This document shows, piece by piece, positions 9,710 through 20,049 of a stretch of DNA of 64,000 bases; position 1 is the stretch's first letter; each line of letters starts with the position of its first letter. The DNA lies in contig JACKNY010000001.1 of the NCBI GenBank assembly GCA_024234615.1, positions 1,640,501 to 1,704,500 of the forward strand, read 5' to 3'. The translations under genes were made by a program, and so were the position numbers. This DNA comes from Pseudomonadales bacterium. Its GTDB lineage: Bacteria > Pseudomonadota > Gammaproteobacteria > Pseudomonadales > IMCC2047. The notes below the pieces were generated by a model. The model had not been told where the DNA came from. It did no database searches and saw only the letters and a list, made by a program, of their open reading frames with translations.

Positions 9710-10531
9710 GTGAAAATAGTTTCATTTAATATCAATGGTCTGCGCGCTCGATTACATCAATTGCAAGCGATTATTGATAAACACTCCCCCGATATCATCG
9801 GCCTACAGGAATCCAAGGTAAACGATCCTGACTTCCCGCTGACCGCAGTACATGAGATGGGCTACCAGGTTGCTTATCATGGTCAAAAAGGGCATTACGG
9901 CGTGGCGCTATTATCGAAGCAGGCGCCACTCAGTGTGCAAAAAGGTTATCCTACTGACGCAGAAGATGCTCAGCGACGGATTATTATCGGTAACTACGTG
10001 CTGCAAACCAATCATGCCGAGCAGTTAACTGTCGTTAACGGTTATTTCCCTCAGGGAGAAAGCCGTAAGCACGAGATAAAATTTCCGGCGAAACGTAAGT
10101 TTTACCAGGACTTAATGAGCTACCTGGAGACACAGCAGTCCCCTGAAGCCTATCTCGCCATTATGGGTGACTTTAATATTTCACCCACCGACCAGGATAT
10201 CGGCATTGGTGATAAAAACGCTAAACGTTGGTTACAAACCGGCAAGTGCAGTTTTTTACCGGAAGAGAGAGAATGGTACCAGCGGCTATGGAGTTGGGGC
10301 TTACAGGATAGTTTTCGCCTGCATCATCCGACGGTTAATGATCGTTTTAGCTGGTTTGACTATCGTAGTCGAGGCTTCGAAGATGAGCCTAAACGAGGCC
10401 TGCGTATTGACCATATCCTAGTAACCGCACCGCTTGCCAAAAAATGTGTGGACGTCGGTATCGACTATGACATTAGAGGCATCGAAAAGCCCTCTGATCA
10501 TTGTCCGATATGGGCTACTTTTGAGTTTTAA
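9710..10531 (+). CDS. xthA: Exodeoxyribonuclease III
   Basis: A 273-residue AP endonuclease and 3'-to-5' exonuclease of base-excision repair. The endonuclease/exonuclease/phosphatase fold is shown by [15 protein letters not shown] at the start, IGLQESKV (metal-binding Glu, about residue 35), [14 protein letters not shown] (about 152-165), [10 protein letters not shown] (about 231) and the terminal catalytic SDHCPIW. Length and motifs match E. coli Xth. Translation begins at GTG, preceded by AAGGA. A hairpin terminator follows at 10551-10576. Confidence 0.92.
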   Translation: MKIVSFNINGLRARLHQLQAIIDKHSPDIIGLQESKVNDPDFPLTAVHEMGYQVAYHGQKGHYGVALLSKQAPLSVQKGYPTDAEDAQRRIIIGNYVLQTNHAEQLTVVNGYFPQGESRKHEIKFPAKRKFYQDLMSYLETQQSPEAYLAIMGDFNISPTDQDIGIGDKNAKRWLQTGKCSFLPEEREWYQRLWSWGLQDSFRLHHPTVNDRFSWFDYRSRGFEDEPKRGLRIDHILVTAPLAKKCVDVGIDYDIRGIEKPSDHCPIWATFEF

Positions 10532-10550
10532 CAGCGTATCACGAACATAA

Positions 10551-10576
10551 AAAACCCGGCAAAATTACCGGGTTTT
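10551..10576. terminator. Bidirectional rho-independent terminator between xthA and etfA
   Basis: AAAACCCGG and CCGGGTTTT form a 9-bp stem around an 8-nt loop. There is a T-run on the plus strand and an A-run on the other side, so it can serve both convergent genes. Confidence 0.85.
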
Positions 10577-10591
10577 TACAAGTCTTTTCGA

Positions 10592-11527
10592 CTACTGCTG
10601 AATCAATTGCTCAAATTCAGGTAGTACGTTGAACAGATCTGCTACCAAGCCGTAATCGGCGACTTGGAAGATAGGCGCTTCTTCATCTTTATTGATAGCG
10701 ACAATAACTTTGCTGTCCTTCATGCCCGCCAAATGCTGAATCGCACCGGAAATACCCACCGCAATATAAAGATCTGGAGCCACAATTTTACCGGTCTGAC
10801 CGACCTGCATATCATTAGGTACAAACCCAGCGTCTACCGCAGCGCGTGACGCGCCAACCGCTGCCCCCAAGATGTCAGCAATTTTATACAGGTGCTCAAA
10901 GTTCTCACCATTTTGCATACCACGACCACCGGAAATTACGATGCCTGCCGAAGTAAGTTCTGGTCGATCAGACTTCGCCAGCTCTTCTTTGTCGAAAGAT
11001 GAAATACCCGCATCTGCCACGATATCAAGAGATTCCGTGGCAGCACTGCCTCCATCGGCAGCAACCGCATCGAAGCCAGTCGTTCGAACAGTGATCACTT
11101 TAATGCTGTCTGCAGATTTCACTGTGGCAATAGCATTGCCTGCGTAGATTGGCCGCTTAAAGGTTTCCGCATCAATAACCGCGATGATGTCCGAAATCTG
11201 AGAGACGTCTAACAACGCAGCAGCGCGTGGCAAAATGTTTTTGCCGTTCGATGTCGCTGGTGCCAGAATATGCGAATACTGGGCTCCAATTTGGGCAATC
11301 AGCGCCGCCACATTTTCCGCTAGCATGTGTTCATAGGCCGCATTATCTGCTACCAAAACTTTCGCAACACCGTTAATTTTGCTGGCAGCTTCTGCTGCTC
11401 CCGCGCAGTTGCTACCAGCAACCAGCACGGCGATCTCACCACCAATTTGTTGGGCCGCAGCTACCGCATTCAGGGTAGCGACTTTAACACTGCTATTATC
11501 ATGTTCTGCTACTACTAGAATGCTCAT
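10592..11527 (-). CDS. etfA: Electron transfer flavoprotein alpha subunit
   Basis: This 311-residue subunit binds the FAD of the soluble ETF heterodimer, which takes electrons from acyl-CoA dehydrogenases. The N-terminal alpha/beta domain starts [11 protein letters not shown]. The FAD domain shows the signature [14 protein letters not shown] near residue 197, [23 protein letters not shown] near 225-250 and the [20 protein letters not shown] block near 273. Its start codon shares one base with the etfB stop (TGATG), so the pair is translationally coupled. The gene ends at the terminator shared with xthA. Confidence 0.95.
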   Translation of the reverse strand: MSILVVAEHDNSSVKVATLNAVAAAQQIGGEIAVLVAGSNCAGAAEAASKINGVAKVLVADNAAYEHMLAENVAALIAQIGAQYSHILAPATSNGKNILPRAAALLDVSQISDIIAVIDAETFKRPIYAGNAIATVKSADSIKVITVRTTGFDAVAADGGSAATESLDIVADAGISSFDKEELAKSDRPELTSAGIVISGGRGMQNGENFEHLYKIADILGAAVGASRAAVDAGFVPNDMQVGQTGKIVAPDLYIAVGISGAIQHLAGMKDSKVIVAINKDEEAPIFQVADYGLVADLFNVLPEFEQLIQQ

Positions 11528-12276
11528 CAGATAACCTTCGCTTCGTTTTTCAGTTTATCGACTAATTCTGCCACGCTTTCGACGATGATACCCGCCTTAC
11601 GGTCTGCTGGTGGCTCAACTTTTAGTGTTGTGACTGTAGGCGTTACGTCAACACCCAGCTCTTCGGTAGTGAAGACATCCAACTGTTTTTTCTTGGCCTT
11701 CATAATATTCGGTAATGACGCATAGCGCGGCTCATTCAAACGCAGGTCGGTCGTTACAATCGCGGGCAAACTCAATGCGAGCGTTTGCAAACCACCGTCT
11801 ACTTCACGCGTCACATGGACTTTACCGCCTTCGATATTAACTTCTGAGGCAAAGGTGCCTTGCGGCATGTTAGTTAACGCACCCAGCATTTGCCCTGTTT
11901 GGTTGTTATCCTGGTCAATCGCCTGTTTGCCCATAATTATCAAATCAGGTTGTTCTTTATCAACGATGGCTTTCAGCAATTTAGCAATCGCCAGCGGCTG
12001 TAAGGCAACTTCCGATTCAACCAATATGCCACGATCAGCACCCAGTGCTAGGGCTGTGCGAATTTGTTCTTGGCAAACTTTTGCGCCAAGAGAAACCGCT
12101 ATCACTTCCGTGACAATACCTTTTTCCTTTAAACGTACCGCCTCTTCGACAGCAATTTCACAAAAGGGGTTAAGCGCCATTTTGACATTTGCCAAATCGA
12201 CATCGGATTGATCTGATTTAACGCGAACCTTCACGTTGTAATCGATCACTCGTTTAACTGGAACAAGAACTTTCAT
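11527..12276 (-). CDS. etfB: Electron transfer flavoprotein beta subunit
   Basis: A 249-residue subunit of ETF, binding AMP structurally and forming the docking surface for dehydrogenases. It begins [14 protein letters not shown], the usual EtfB start, and carries [18 protein letters not shown] near residue 37 and the family signature [17 protein letters not shown] near 118-134. It is the first gene of an etfBA operon and is transcribed away from the ETF-QO gene, so one intergenic region of about 265 bp serves both halves of the same electron-transfer path. Confidence 0.95.
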   Translation of the reverse strand: MKVLVPVKRVIDYNVKVRVKSDQSDVDLANVKMALNPFCEIAVEEAVRLKEKGIVTEVIAVSLGAKVCQEQIRTALALGADRGILVESEVALQPLAIAKLLKAIVDKEQPDLIIMGKQAIDQDNNQTGQMLGALTNMPQGTFASEVNIEGGKVHVTREVDGGLQTLALSLPAIVTTDLRLNEPRYASLPNIMKAKKKQLDVFTTEELGVDVTPTVTTLKVEPPADRKAGIIVESVAELVDKLKNEAKVI

Positions 12277-12301
12277 TCATTCACCATTTTATTGTTTAAA
12301 A

Positions 12302-12318
12302 ATTCTGCGTTGCAGAAT
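12302..12318. promoter_or_regulatory. Palindrome in the etfB leader/divergent promoter region
   Basis: ATTCTGC and GCAGAAT match perfectly around a 3-nt spacer, 25 nt upstream of the etfB start. The position suits an operator or an RNA hairpin near the etfB ribosome site. It does not resemble the CAAAC-GTTTG site of Pseudomonas PsrA. Confidence 0.3.
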
Positions 12319-12475
12319 AGCCAAGTCGTAAGAAAAACTCAACTATACCGATTTATTTTTATTTTAAAAGCAACCTAACCGCCACTTTCACCCTAATCTG
12401 AATGATGTCTAATATAGACGAGATGAATATTGAATGATTTATGCCAACAAGCATACGCAAATGAGTGAGTTTTTT

Positions 12476-12503
12476 TTGAGTCGGTCGCTGTATCCGGTAT
12501 AAT
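12476..12503 (+). promoter_or_regulatory. Sigma-70 promoter of the ETF-QO gene
   Basis: TTGAGT at 12476-12481, a 16-nt spacer and a consensus TATAAT at 12498-12503 lie about 40 nt before the start codon. This is one of the clearest promoters in the window. Confidence 0.65.
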
Positions 12504-12542
12504 GCCTGCCTTTCACATCACGCGAGTAATTTGGGGAGTCTT

Positions 12543-14198
12543 ATGTCTGAAAGAGAATCAATGGAGGTGGATGTTGTTATCGTCGGCGCGGGGCCAGCCG
12601 GACTATCTACCGCATGCCGCTTATTACAACTTGCTCAGGCAGCAGAACAGGAACTCACCGTCTGTGTAGTGGAAAAAGGCTCCGAAGTGGGCGCACATAT
12701 ATTGTCCGGCGCGGTATTCGAAACGACAGCCTTGGATGAATTATTTCCGGACTGGAAGGAGCGTAATGCCCCACTCAATACGCAGGTCAGTGGAGACGAT
12801 ATTTATTTTCTTCGCGGCCCCGAAAAAGCGATTAAAACACCTCACTTTGTTGTTCCAAAAACCATGCATAATAAGGGTAATTATATTATCAGCCTGGGTA
12901 ATCTTTGCCGCTGGTTGTCAGATCAGGCGATGGAACTTGGCGCAGAAGTCTATCCAGGGTTTGCTGCTGCAGAAATTCTCTACAACGACGATGGCAGCGT
13001 AAGAGGTGTTGCAACAGGGGATATGGGTGTTGCCGAAGATGGCAGCCACAAAGATAGCTTTCAACCTGGCTTTGAGTTTCATGCCAAATACACTATTTTT
13101 GCCGAAGGCTGTAGAGGTCATCTGGGTAAAGAATTACTGCAAAAGTTTGATTTACAAAAAGATGCTGATGCACAACATTACGGCATTGGCATAAAAGAGT
13201 TATGGGACGTAGACCCTGCTAAGCATCAAGAAGGCTTGGTCATACACACCGCTGGCTGGCCTTTAAGTGAAAGCGGCTCTGCTGGTGGCGGGTTTCTCTA
13301 CCATATTGAAAACAATCAGGTGGTGGTCGGTCTAATCGTCGATCTGAGCTATTCCAACCCGCATGTTAGCCCCTTTGATGAATTCCAACGTTTCAAACAG
13401 AATCCCGCACTAAAACAGTATCTTGTCGGGGGTAAACGAGTCGCCTACGGCGCGCGCGCAATCACCAAGGGAGGGTTGAACTCACTGCCAAAAATGACAT
13501 TCCCCGGCGGCTTAATCGTTGGATGTGATGCAGGAACTCTGAATTTTGCCAAAATCAAAGGCAGCCACACCGCAATGAAATCAGGCATGTTAGCCGCAGA
13601 AACCGTATTTAATGCGATTAAAAATGGATCAACGGGTGGTAATGAGCTCAGTGAATTTAGCCAGGCCTTTGCATCATCCTCCGTCTATGATGAGCTCTAC
13701 CGTAGCCGTAACTTCGGTCCTGCCATGCATAAATATGGCACCTATATTGGTGGCGCTTTTAATTTTATTGATCAGAATATTTTTGGTGGGAAATTGCCCA
13801 TTACTTTGCATGACACACAACCCGATTACAGCACACTCAAACCGGCAGCAGAATCTAAAAAAATCAATTATCCCAAACCGGATGGCGTCATTAGTTTTGA
13901 TAAGCTAAGTTCCGTGTTTCTCTCCAATACTAACCATGAGGAGGATCAGCCCTGCCACTTAAAATTGGCTGATGCGGACATCCCTCTCAATCAGAACCTC
14001 CCTATCTATGATGAACCGGCACAACGATATTGCCCGGCAGGTGTCTACGAAATCATTGAGGAAGCTGGCGCCAGTAAGTTTCAAATCAATTCACAAAACT
14101 GTGTGCACTGTAAAACCTGCGACATTAAGGATCCGGCGCAAAATATCACTTGGGTAACACCAGAAGGTTCTGGTGGGCCAAATTATCCCAATATGTAA
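12543..14198 (+). CDS. Electron transfer flavoprotein-ubiquinone oxidoreductase
   Basis: A 551-residue inner-membrane-associated flavoprotein that passes electrons from reduced ETF to ubiquinone. The N-terminal FAD site is VVIVGAGPAGLSTACRL near residue 11, and GCDAGTLNFAKIKGSH around 330 belongs to the second FAD/quinone region. The C-terminal 4Fe-4S domain is marked by RYCPAGVYE and CVHCKTCDIK, the expected four cysteines. ATG 12543 is chosen over the in-frame TTG 12531 because GGGGAG lies just upstream. Its partner genes etfBA are divergent across a shared intergenic region. Confidence 0.95.
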   Translation: MSERESMEVDVVIVGAGPAGLSTACRLLQLAQAAEQELTVCVVEKGSEVGAHILSGAVFETTALDELFPDWKERNAPLNTQVSGDDIYFLRGPEKAIKTPHFVVPKTMHNKGNYIISLGNLCRWLSDQAMELGAEVYPGFAAAEILYNDDGSVRGVATGDMGVAEDGSHKDSFQPGFEFHAKYTIFAEGCRGHLGKELLQKFDLQKDADAQHYGIGIKELWDVDPAKHQEGLVIHTAGWPLSESGSAGGGFLYHIENNQVVVGLIVDLSYSNPHVSPFDEFQRFKQNPALKQYLVGGKRVAYGARAITKGGLNSLPKMTFPGGLIVGCDAGTLNFAKIKGSHTAMKSGMLAAETVFNAIKNGSTGGNELSEFSQAFASSSVYDELYRSRNFGPAMHKYGTYIGGAFNFIDQNIFGGKLPITLHDTQPDYSTLKPAAESKKINYPKPDGVISFDKLSSVFLSNTNHEEDQPCHLKLADADIPLNQNLPIYDEPAQRYCPAGVYEIIEEAGASKFQINSQNCVHCKTCDIKDPAQNITWVTPEGSGGPNYPNM

Positions 14199-14251
14199 TA
14201 TTGCCTGTCCTGCGCCCGGCTCGATCACTGAACTGGGCCAGGATAGAGAGT

Positions 14252-14812
14252 CTAAATCTGCCCTAATACAAAGAACTCACCGGCGCTTTCAACACCAAAT
14301 ACTTGCCTACCCTCTATTTTTCTCTCCTCGCCTAGCTCAACCATCTGATAAAATAGGTTTCGCGAAATGAGCGCATCCAGTTTATCGCGAACTCTGATGT
14401 AAGGTCTCGGTTGAGCACCCTGATCAGCAACCCATATAGGATGCTGCTTATCTGCGGTCAGTCTATCTTCAGTAGCTGTAATAAAGTCTATTTCAGGCTG
14501 GTCATTGCGTTCAACCACCTCCATCTGAATAGCGATAAAAGGAGCGTCTTCTACTTTAATTCGATACTTTTCTAGCGGAGATACGAGATAAAACTCTCCG
14601 TCATCTTCCTTTCTTAATATGCTGGCGAACAATTGGACCAAAGCCTTTCTCAAGATCGGTCTACCTTCATGAAACCAAGTGCCATCCACCGCAATACGAA
14701 TATCCATTTCGCCTGAAAATTCAGGATGCCAAAGGTGGACTGGTGGTGGTGATCGTGATATTTGACCACGAACACTCTTCGCAAGCACATCGAGGGAAGT
14801 AAGTTTAGGCAT
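14252..14812 (-). CDS. DUF1285 domain-containing protein
   Basis: A 186-residue soluble protein matching DUF1285 by its compact beta-rich layout: PPVHLWHPEF near residue 23, DIRIAVDGTWFHEGRPI (about 36-52), RKALVQLFASILRKEDDGEFYLVSP and the late RNLFYQMVELGE. The biochemical function is unknown to me. It has no signal peptide or membrane segment. It converges on the ETF-QO gene with a gap of about 50 nt and stands alone, with an AT-rich region behind it. Confidence 0.75.
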   Translation of the reverse strand: MPKLTSLDVLAKSVRGQISRSPPPVHLWHPEFSGEMDIRIAVDGTWFHEGRPILRKALVQLFASILRKEDDGEFYLVSPLEKYRIKVEDAPFIAIQMEVVERNDQPEIDFITATEDRLTADKQHPIWVADQGAQPRPYIRVRDKLDALISRNLFYQMVELGEERKIEGRQVFGVESAGEFFVLGQI

Positions 14813-14952
14813 CGGTTAATTTCCTTAAGGATAAAAGCGAGTATATACGGAGCAAAAGATAACCACTATTCACAAAAAAAATAAATTATTTAATGTTTAA
14901 TTAAATCAAATAGTTATGTGTATTACTTAAAATATTTTATAACCTAAAACAC

Positions 14953-14981
14953 TTAACATCACCGACGATTTCAGATAGAAT
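14953..14981 (+). promoter_or_regulatory. Candidate sigma-70 promoter for acnB
   Basis: TTAACA at 14953-14958 and TAGAAT at 14976-14981 are 17 nt apart. If used, the mRNA leader before the acnB start at 15199 is about 210 nt. The 14813-15198 gap holds this promoter, the near-palindrome at 15007-15023 and otherwise AT-rich DNA. Confidence 0.45.
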
Positions 14982-15006
14982 GCAAGCCGCTTTTAGACCG
15001 CTGTAA

Positions 15007-15023
15007 GCTAGGGAATCCTTAGC
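15007..15023. promoter_or_regulatory. Near-palindrome in the acnB leader
   Basis: GCTAGGGA and TCCTTAGC pair at seven of eight positions around one base. The TAGGGAATCC core is shared with the palindrome at 132-144. It lies downstream of the predicted promoter, where a repressor could block transcription; this is an inference. Confidence 0.25.
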
Positions 15024-15198
15024 AAAGTAATACTCCCGATATTTATTGCAAACTGAGCAGAAGGCTTCCCAAAAATTTCTATTTCAGCCCCAGGTAGTTA
15101 TTGTAAGACTATCCGATCGACGCAGGATCAAACTGCAAGTGATGATAATCGAACAATCCACTACCGGAGCGAATCAACACCACAAAGAGGATATCATA

Positions 15199-17817
15199 GT
15201 GCTTGAAGCATACCGCAAACACGTGGAAGAACGCGCCAATCAAGGCGTCCCTCCCAAACCACTCGATCCTGAACAAACCGCTGCTTTGGTCGAGTTGTTA
15301 AAAACGCCCCCTGCCGGCGAAGAAGAGTATCTACTCGACCTAATTAGTAATCGAGTTCCACCGGGGGTCGATGAAGCGGCTTACGTTAAAGCGGGTTTTT
15401 TAAGCGCTATCGTGAAAGGTGAAGCAAATTCGCCGCTAATTGATCGACGTTTGGCTGTAACATTGCTCGGCAATATGCTCGGCGGATACAATATCGGCAC
15501 CCTTGTCAGCCTACTAGATGACCCAGAGCTTGGTGTCGCTGCGACAGAAGAATTAAAACATACACTTCTGATGTTCGACGCATTTCATGATGTCGAAGAA
15601 CAAGCCAAAAGCGGCAATGCCAATGCAAAAGTGCTCATGCAGTCATGGGCCGACGCCGAATGGTTTACCAGTCAGGATGCAGTGCCTGAAAGCATTAAAG
15701 TCTCCGTATTTAAAGTAACGGGGGAAACCAATACCGACGACCTCTCACCGGCCCCGGATGCCTGGAGCCGTCCTGATATCCCATTACACGCCCTGGCGAT
15801 GTACAAAATGACTCGCGACGGTTTGCAGCCCCAGGAACACGGCGTCACTGGGCCAATGTCCCAAATAGAGGAGATTAAAGCGAAAGGGCTGCCGGTAGCC
15901 TTCGTTGGCGATGTCGTTGGTACCGGCTCTTCGCGCAAATCAGCTACCAATTCGGTTCTTTGGTTCTTCGGTGAAGACATGCCTGGTGTACCCAACAAGC
16001 GTTCCGGCGGTATTTGTATTGGTGGCAAAGTAGCGCCAATTTTCTTTAATACCATGGAAGATGCTGGCGCACTAGTATTTGAAGCGCCTGTAGAAAAGCT
16101 CAATATGGGCGACATCATCGAAATTCGTCCCTATGACGGCAAAATTCTCTCTGAATCAGGCGAAGTTTTATCCGAGTTTGAATTTAAATCCGATGTCTTA
16201 CTCGACGAAGTGCAGGCTGGCGGACGTATTAACCTAATTATCGGTCGAGGCCTCACAGCTAAGGCGCGTGAATCCTTAGGTTTACCGGTATCAGAACTAT
16301 TCCGTAAACCGACACAACCAGCAGATACTGGTAAAGGTTATACGCTGGCCCAAAAAATGGTTGGCCGCGCCTGTGGCGTTGAAGGCGTCCGCCCCGGCAC
16401 CTACTGCGAACCAAAAATGACGACGGTCGGTTCACAGGACACAACTGGACCGATGACCCGCGACGAATTGAAAGACTTAGCTTGCCTGGGCTTTTCAGCG
16501 GACCTGACTATGCAGTCCTTCTGTCATACAGCGGCTTATCCAAAACCGGTCGATATTGATACTCAGCATACCCTCCCCGACTTTATTATGAATCGTGGTG
16601 GTGTTTCACTACGTCCCGGCGACGGTATCATTCACAGCTGGTTAAACCGTATGCTATTGCCCGACACTGTCGGCACAGGTGGTGATTCTCACACGCGTTT
16701 TCCGATAGGAATTTCTTTCCCAGCAGGGTCTGGGCTGGTTGCTTTCGCGGCCGCTACTGGCGTAACGCCATTGGATATGCCCGAATCAGTCTTGGTGCGA
16801 TTCAAAGGCAAAATGCAACCGGGCATCACACTGCGTGATTTAGTGCATGCTATCCCTTATTACGGAATCAAAGCAGGCCTGCTTACCGTTGAGAAAAAAG
16901 GGAAGAAGAATTTTTTCTCTGGCCGTATCTTAGAAATTGAAGGCCTGCAAAACTTAACGGCTGAACAAGCCTTCGAATTATCTGACGCATCTGCCGAAAG
17001 GTCTGCAGCAGGCTGTACCATCAAGCTTAGCGAAGAATCAGTTGCCGAATACCTACGTTCAAACGTCACACTACTACGCTGGATGATCGCTGAAGGCTAT
17101 GGCGATGCTCGCACCCTAGAAAGACGCGCACGCAGAATGGAAGAATGGCTAGCCAACCCGACCCTGATGCAAGCCGACCCTGATGCCGAATACGCAGCGA
17201 TCATTGAAATCGATTTAGCTGAGGTAACTGAGCCAATCGTATGCTGCCCGAACGACCCAGACGATGCCAAGCTATTATCCGAAGTTGCTGGCGACAAAGT
17301 GGACGAAGTATTTATCGGCTCCTGCATGACCAATATTGGACACTTCCGCGCAGCAGGTAAATTATTAGAACAGCATGGCGGAGGCATCTCAACTCGCCTG
17401 TGGATATCGCCACCAACCAAAATGGATCAGCATGCTTTAATGGAAGAAGGCTACTACAACATCTTCGGCCGCGCCGGAGCACGTACGGAAATGCCCGGCT
17501 GCTCACTTTGTATGGGTAACCAAGCGCGCGTCGCGGCAAATAGCACAGTGCTCTCCACCTCGACCCGTAACTTTCCAAACCGACTTGGTGATGGCGCAAA
17601 TGTGTATCTCACCTCGGCTGAATTGGCTGCGGTAGGTGCTATTCTTGGCAAGTTGCCGACGCCTGCGGAGTATATGGAATACGCGAATAAGCTTGATTCA
17701 ATGGCTGGCGATATTTATCGTTACCTGAATTTCGACCAGATTGAGTCATTCCAAAAATCTGCAGAGGAAGGTAAGTTAATTGCCGCCAAACAGATTGATG
17801 TGGTTTCAGCCGCATAG
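15199..17817 (+). CDS. acnB: Bifunctional aconitate hydratase 2 / 2-methylisocitrate dehydratase
   Basis: An 872-residue AcnB, the main TCA-cycle aconitase (citrate to isocitrate), which in many bacteria also handles methylcitrate. It starts like E. coli AcnB ([12 protein letters not shown]), with the N-terminal HEAT-like domain, then the swivel domain and the catalytic core. The 4Fe-4S ligands are Cys709 in GSCMTNIGH and Cys768/Cys771 in PGCSLCMGN. The frame is open to 15046, but GTG 15199, with AAAGAGG 8 nt upstream, matches the family's conserved start; the extra 51 residues have no likeness to AcnB. A strong terminator follows. Confidence 0.95.
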   Translation: MLEAYRKHVEERANQGVPPKPLDPEQTAALVELLKTPPAGEEEYLLDLISNRVPPGVDEAAYVKAGFLSAIVKGEANSPLIDRRLAVTLLGNMLGGYNIGTLVSLLDDPELGVAATEELKHTLLMFDAFHDVEEQAKSGNANAKVLMQSWADAEWFTSQDAVPESIKVSVFKVTGETNTDDLSPAPDAWSRPDIPLHALAMYKMTRDGLQPQEHGVTGPMSQIEEIKAKGLPVAFVGDVVGTGSSRKSATNSVLWFFGEDMPGVPNKRSGGICIGGKVAPIFFNTMEDAGALVFEAPVEKLNMGDIIEIRPYDGKILSESGEVLSEFEFKSDVLLDEVQAGGRINLIIGRGLTAKARESLGLPVSELFRKPTQPADTGKGYTLAQKMVGRACGVEGVRPGTYCEPKMTTVGSQDTTGPMTRDELKDLACLGFSADLTMQSFCHTAAYPKPVDIDTQHTLPDFIMNRGGVSLRPGDGIIHSWLNRMLLPDTVGTGGDSHTRFPIGISFPAGSGLVAFAAATGVTPLDMPESVLVRFKGKMQPGITLRDLVHAIPYYGIKAGLLTVEKKGKKNFFSGRILEIEGLQNLTAEQAFELSDASAERSAAGCTIKLSEESVAEYLRSNVTLLRWMIAEGYGDARTLERRARRMEEWLANPTLMQADPDAEYAAIIEIDLAEVTEPIVCCPNDPDDAKLLSEVAGDKVDEVFIGSCMTNIGHFRAAGKLLEQHGGGISTRLWISPPTKMDQHALMEEGYYNIFGRAGARTEMPGCSLCMGNQARVAANSTVLSTSTRNFPNRLGDGANVYLTSAELAAVGAILGKLPTPAEYMEYANKLDSMAGDIYRYLNFDQIESFQKSAEEGKLIAAKQIDVVSAA

Positions 17818-17841
17818 TTATTTTGCTTACGGCATAGATTA

Positions 17842-17867
17842 AGCCCCGCATTGCGGGGCTTTTTTTT
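17842..17867 (+). terminator. Rho-independent terminator of acnB
   Basis: AGCCCCGC and GCGGGGCT form an 8-bp GC-rich stem with a 3-nt loop, followed by eight T residues. The last T bases overlap the stop codon of the convergent EamA gene. Confidence 0.92.
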
Positions 17868-18759
17868 AAAACGTGGTTTGTTTGTCGACAGCCCGCTTGA
17901 TATAGGGAGCCAGTGCTCGCCAGTTCACTACAACAAGGCCAAAAATCACCAAGGCGGCGCCAAAAAGCTTTTGTCCAGCAAACTCTTCATTCAATACCAG
18001 CCAACCGGAAAAGATACCAAATATCGGCACCAGCAGACCAAAGGGTGCGACCTGTCGGGACTCATAATTTTTCATTAAAAAACCCCACACGCTGTAAGAA
18101 AAAAGTGTGGATACCAAAACGATATAGACCAAAGAGAAGCCACTTATCCAAGAAAAGGCCTCGAAACCAGCAATTATTTTTTCAGGACCTTCCACCGCAT
18201 AGGACAACACAAAGAGTGGGATGGGGGGAAACAGGCTGGCGTAAATAATAAGCGCCATCATATCCACTTTGCCAACTTTCTTTAAAAAGATATTTCCGAC
18301 CGCCCAGCAAGCCCCAGCTAGAACTATTGTAAACAAACCGATGGCGCTCGCTCTTCCCATGCTGAGACCAATCAACAGTATACCAAAGCCAGCCACAGCG
18401 AGCCCTGATATATCTCGTATAGTAGGAGCCTCCCTTAATAGAATCGCTCCAAAGATCAACGTAAAAAAGGCTTGGCACTGAATAACTGTTGATGCGATGC
18501 CGCCACCAACACCCATCTGTATACCTTTAAATAGGAAGGCAAACTGCAAAGTCAGCAGAAAAAATCCGACAGCAAATATCAATTTCCAACTGATTTCAGG
18601 TTTACGTACGAAGAAAATAAACGGGATCACTGTGGCGACAAAACGAAGGCCGGTAAATAGAAAAGGCGGCAATTCGGTCAGCCCTAATGAAATCGCCACA
18701 AAATTAAAGCCCCAAACCGCCATAGCTAGCACGGCAAGCCCAATATGGCTTAATTTCAT
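17866..18759 (-). CDS. EamA/DMT family transporter
   Basis: A 297-residue inner-membrane protein with about ten hydrophobic helices arranged as two EamA repeats. It starts at LAVLAMAVWGFNFVAISLGL, and the second repeat begins near ACWAVGNIFLKKVG (about residue 153). Family members export metabolites such as amino acids (YedA/RhaT-like); the substrate here is unknown. Motifs such as PPFLFTGLRF after helix one are typical of proteobacterial O-acetylserine/cysteine-type exporters. The gene stands alone, converging on acnB. Confidence 0.85.
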   Translation of the reverse strand: MKLSHIGLAVLAMAVWGFNFVAISLGLTELPPFLFTGLRFVATVIPFIFFVRKPEISWKLIFAVGFFLLTLQFAFLFKGIQMGVGGGIASTVIQCQAFFTLIFGAILLREAPTIRDISGLAVAGFGILLIGLSMGRASAIGLFTIVLAGACWAVGNIFLKKVGKVDMMALIIYASLFPPIPLFVLSYAVEGPEKIIAGFEAFSWISGFSLVYIVLVSTLFSYSVWGFLMKNYESRQVAPFGLLVPIFGIFSGWLVLNEEFAGQKLFGAALVIFGLVVVNWRALAPYIKRAVDKQTTF

Positions 18760-18892
18760 TCGTTAGTGTCCTTAAAAGTTTGAACCGCAGGGCGACGGCT
18801 AAGGGAGCAAAGTCATGTAGAGAATGGGCTTAACCGCTTTGTGACAATGATTGTCTAGTTGAGTTTAGCTTGATGTCGCCTAAAAAAACAGC

Positions 18893-19975
18893 CTAGTTAG
18901 AATCACTTTCTGGGTTTCCCTGCGATAAGTTTTCTTCCGATATATTGAGGCCCGCACCTGAGCCTAATACAACCGCTACCCAACGAGTTTCATCAAAACT
19001 TTCAAAAGCAATTTTAAGTGTCATGGTCAGAGGCACAGATAACAGCATGCCTACCGGCCCCAAAACCCAGCCCCAGAAAACTAACGATAGAAATACCACC
19101 AGAGCAGAAAGATCGAGCCCTTTACCCATAAAACGAGGCTCTAACACATTCCCGATCACCACATTGACTACTAAATATCCAACCGCCGTCAACAGTGCAT
19201 CGCCAGTGCCTAACTGAATTAAGGCTAATAAAACAGCTGGAACTGCCGCGATAATAGAGCCCAAAGTAGGGACAAAGTTAAGTAAAAAAGCCACCAAGCC
19301 CCATAGCACTGCGTAATCTACACCTAAGATCCAAAGCCAGATCATAATCACCAGGCCAGTTAACAAGCTTAGTGCGGTTTTCAGCGCCATATAACGGTTC
19401 ACACTGGTGGTGAAACGCTTCACGGCATCAAGCGATTTACTGGCATCGCCAGAGGCGGCACGCAGCTTGTTATAGAACACACTTTCTTCCGCCAGAATAA
19501 AAATGACTGTTAGCAATATCATAAAGGCGTTGCCCATTACATTTCCCAATGAAGCGAGCGTTGCTCCGACCATATTCATGGCAGTACTGGGATTAAAACT
19601 TTCCTTTAAGTTAGTATCCTGTAAATTTAAGCCGAATGCTGACAACCAGCGTAAAAAGGCTGCGCTAAGGTCGCGCAATTTACTTTGATATTCGGGTAAA
19701 TCCTGAGAAAAATTATTGACCGAGGCGCCAACCACAGCACCTACTAATATTCCGAAAATAACAATGACACCAATAATGACCAGTAGCGCGATAATGTAGG
19801 GCACGCCTTTTTTGTGCATCCAGGCCAGCGGCGGAGAACAAATCACTGCGATAAAAATAGATAACAGAAAAGGTACCAGCAAAGATTCTGCTGACTTCAT
19901 CCCCGCCACCACAATGATAAAAGCTGCGCTATAAAGCAAAAATTTGGCGGCGGTTGATGGCTGAGTGGAAATCAT
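18893..19975 (-). CDS. AI-2E family transporter (PerM/UPF0118)
   Basis: A 360-residue polytopic membrane protein with two hydrophobic segments near the N-terminus (SLLVPFLLSIFIAVICSPPL), a periplasmic/soluble linker (about residues 80-140), and a C-terminal block of helices with NFVPTLGSIIAAVP near 240 and GNVLEPRFMGKGLDLSALVV near 280. Those last blocks are the family signature. Members include TqsA (autoinducer-2 export) and sodium/proton antiporters, so the substrate is open. It is monocistronic in appearance. Confidence 0.87.
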   Translation of the reverse strand: MISTQPSTAAKFLLYSAAFIIVVAGMKSAESLLVPFLLSIFIAVICSPPLAWMHKKGVPYIIALLVIIGVIVIFGILVGAVVGASVNNFSQDLPEYQSKLRDLSAAFLRWLSAFGLNLQDTNLKESFNPSTAMNMVGATLASLGNVMGNAFMILLTVIFILAEESVFYNKLRAASGDASKSLDAVKRFTTSVNRYMALKTALSLLTGLVIMIWLWILGVDYAVLWGLVAFLLNFVPTLGSIIAAVPAVLLALIQLGTGDALLTAVGYLVVNVVIGNVLEPRFMGKGLDLSALVVFLSLVFWGWVLGPVGMLLSVPLTMTLKIAFESFDETRWVAVVLGSGAGLNISEENLSQGNPESDSN

Positions 19976-20049
19976 CTTATGCCTTATAATGAGTGCAGAT
20001 TAACTATTTCAGAATGGCCTGCCTTTAGTCACACAGGTATTCGATTCTC

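Noticed and set aside
15046..15198. 51-residue N-terminal extension of AcnB
   Set aside because: AcnB homologues begin at the LEAYRKHV segment, and GTG 15199 has a good ribosome site; the extension starts with TTG and has no AcnB likeness.
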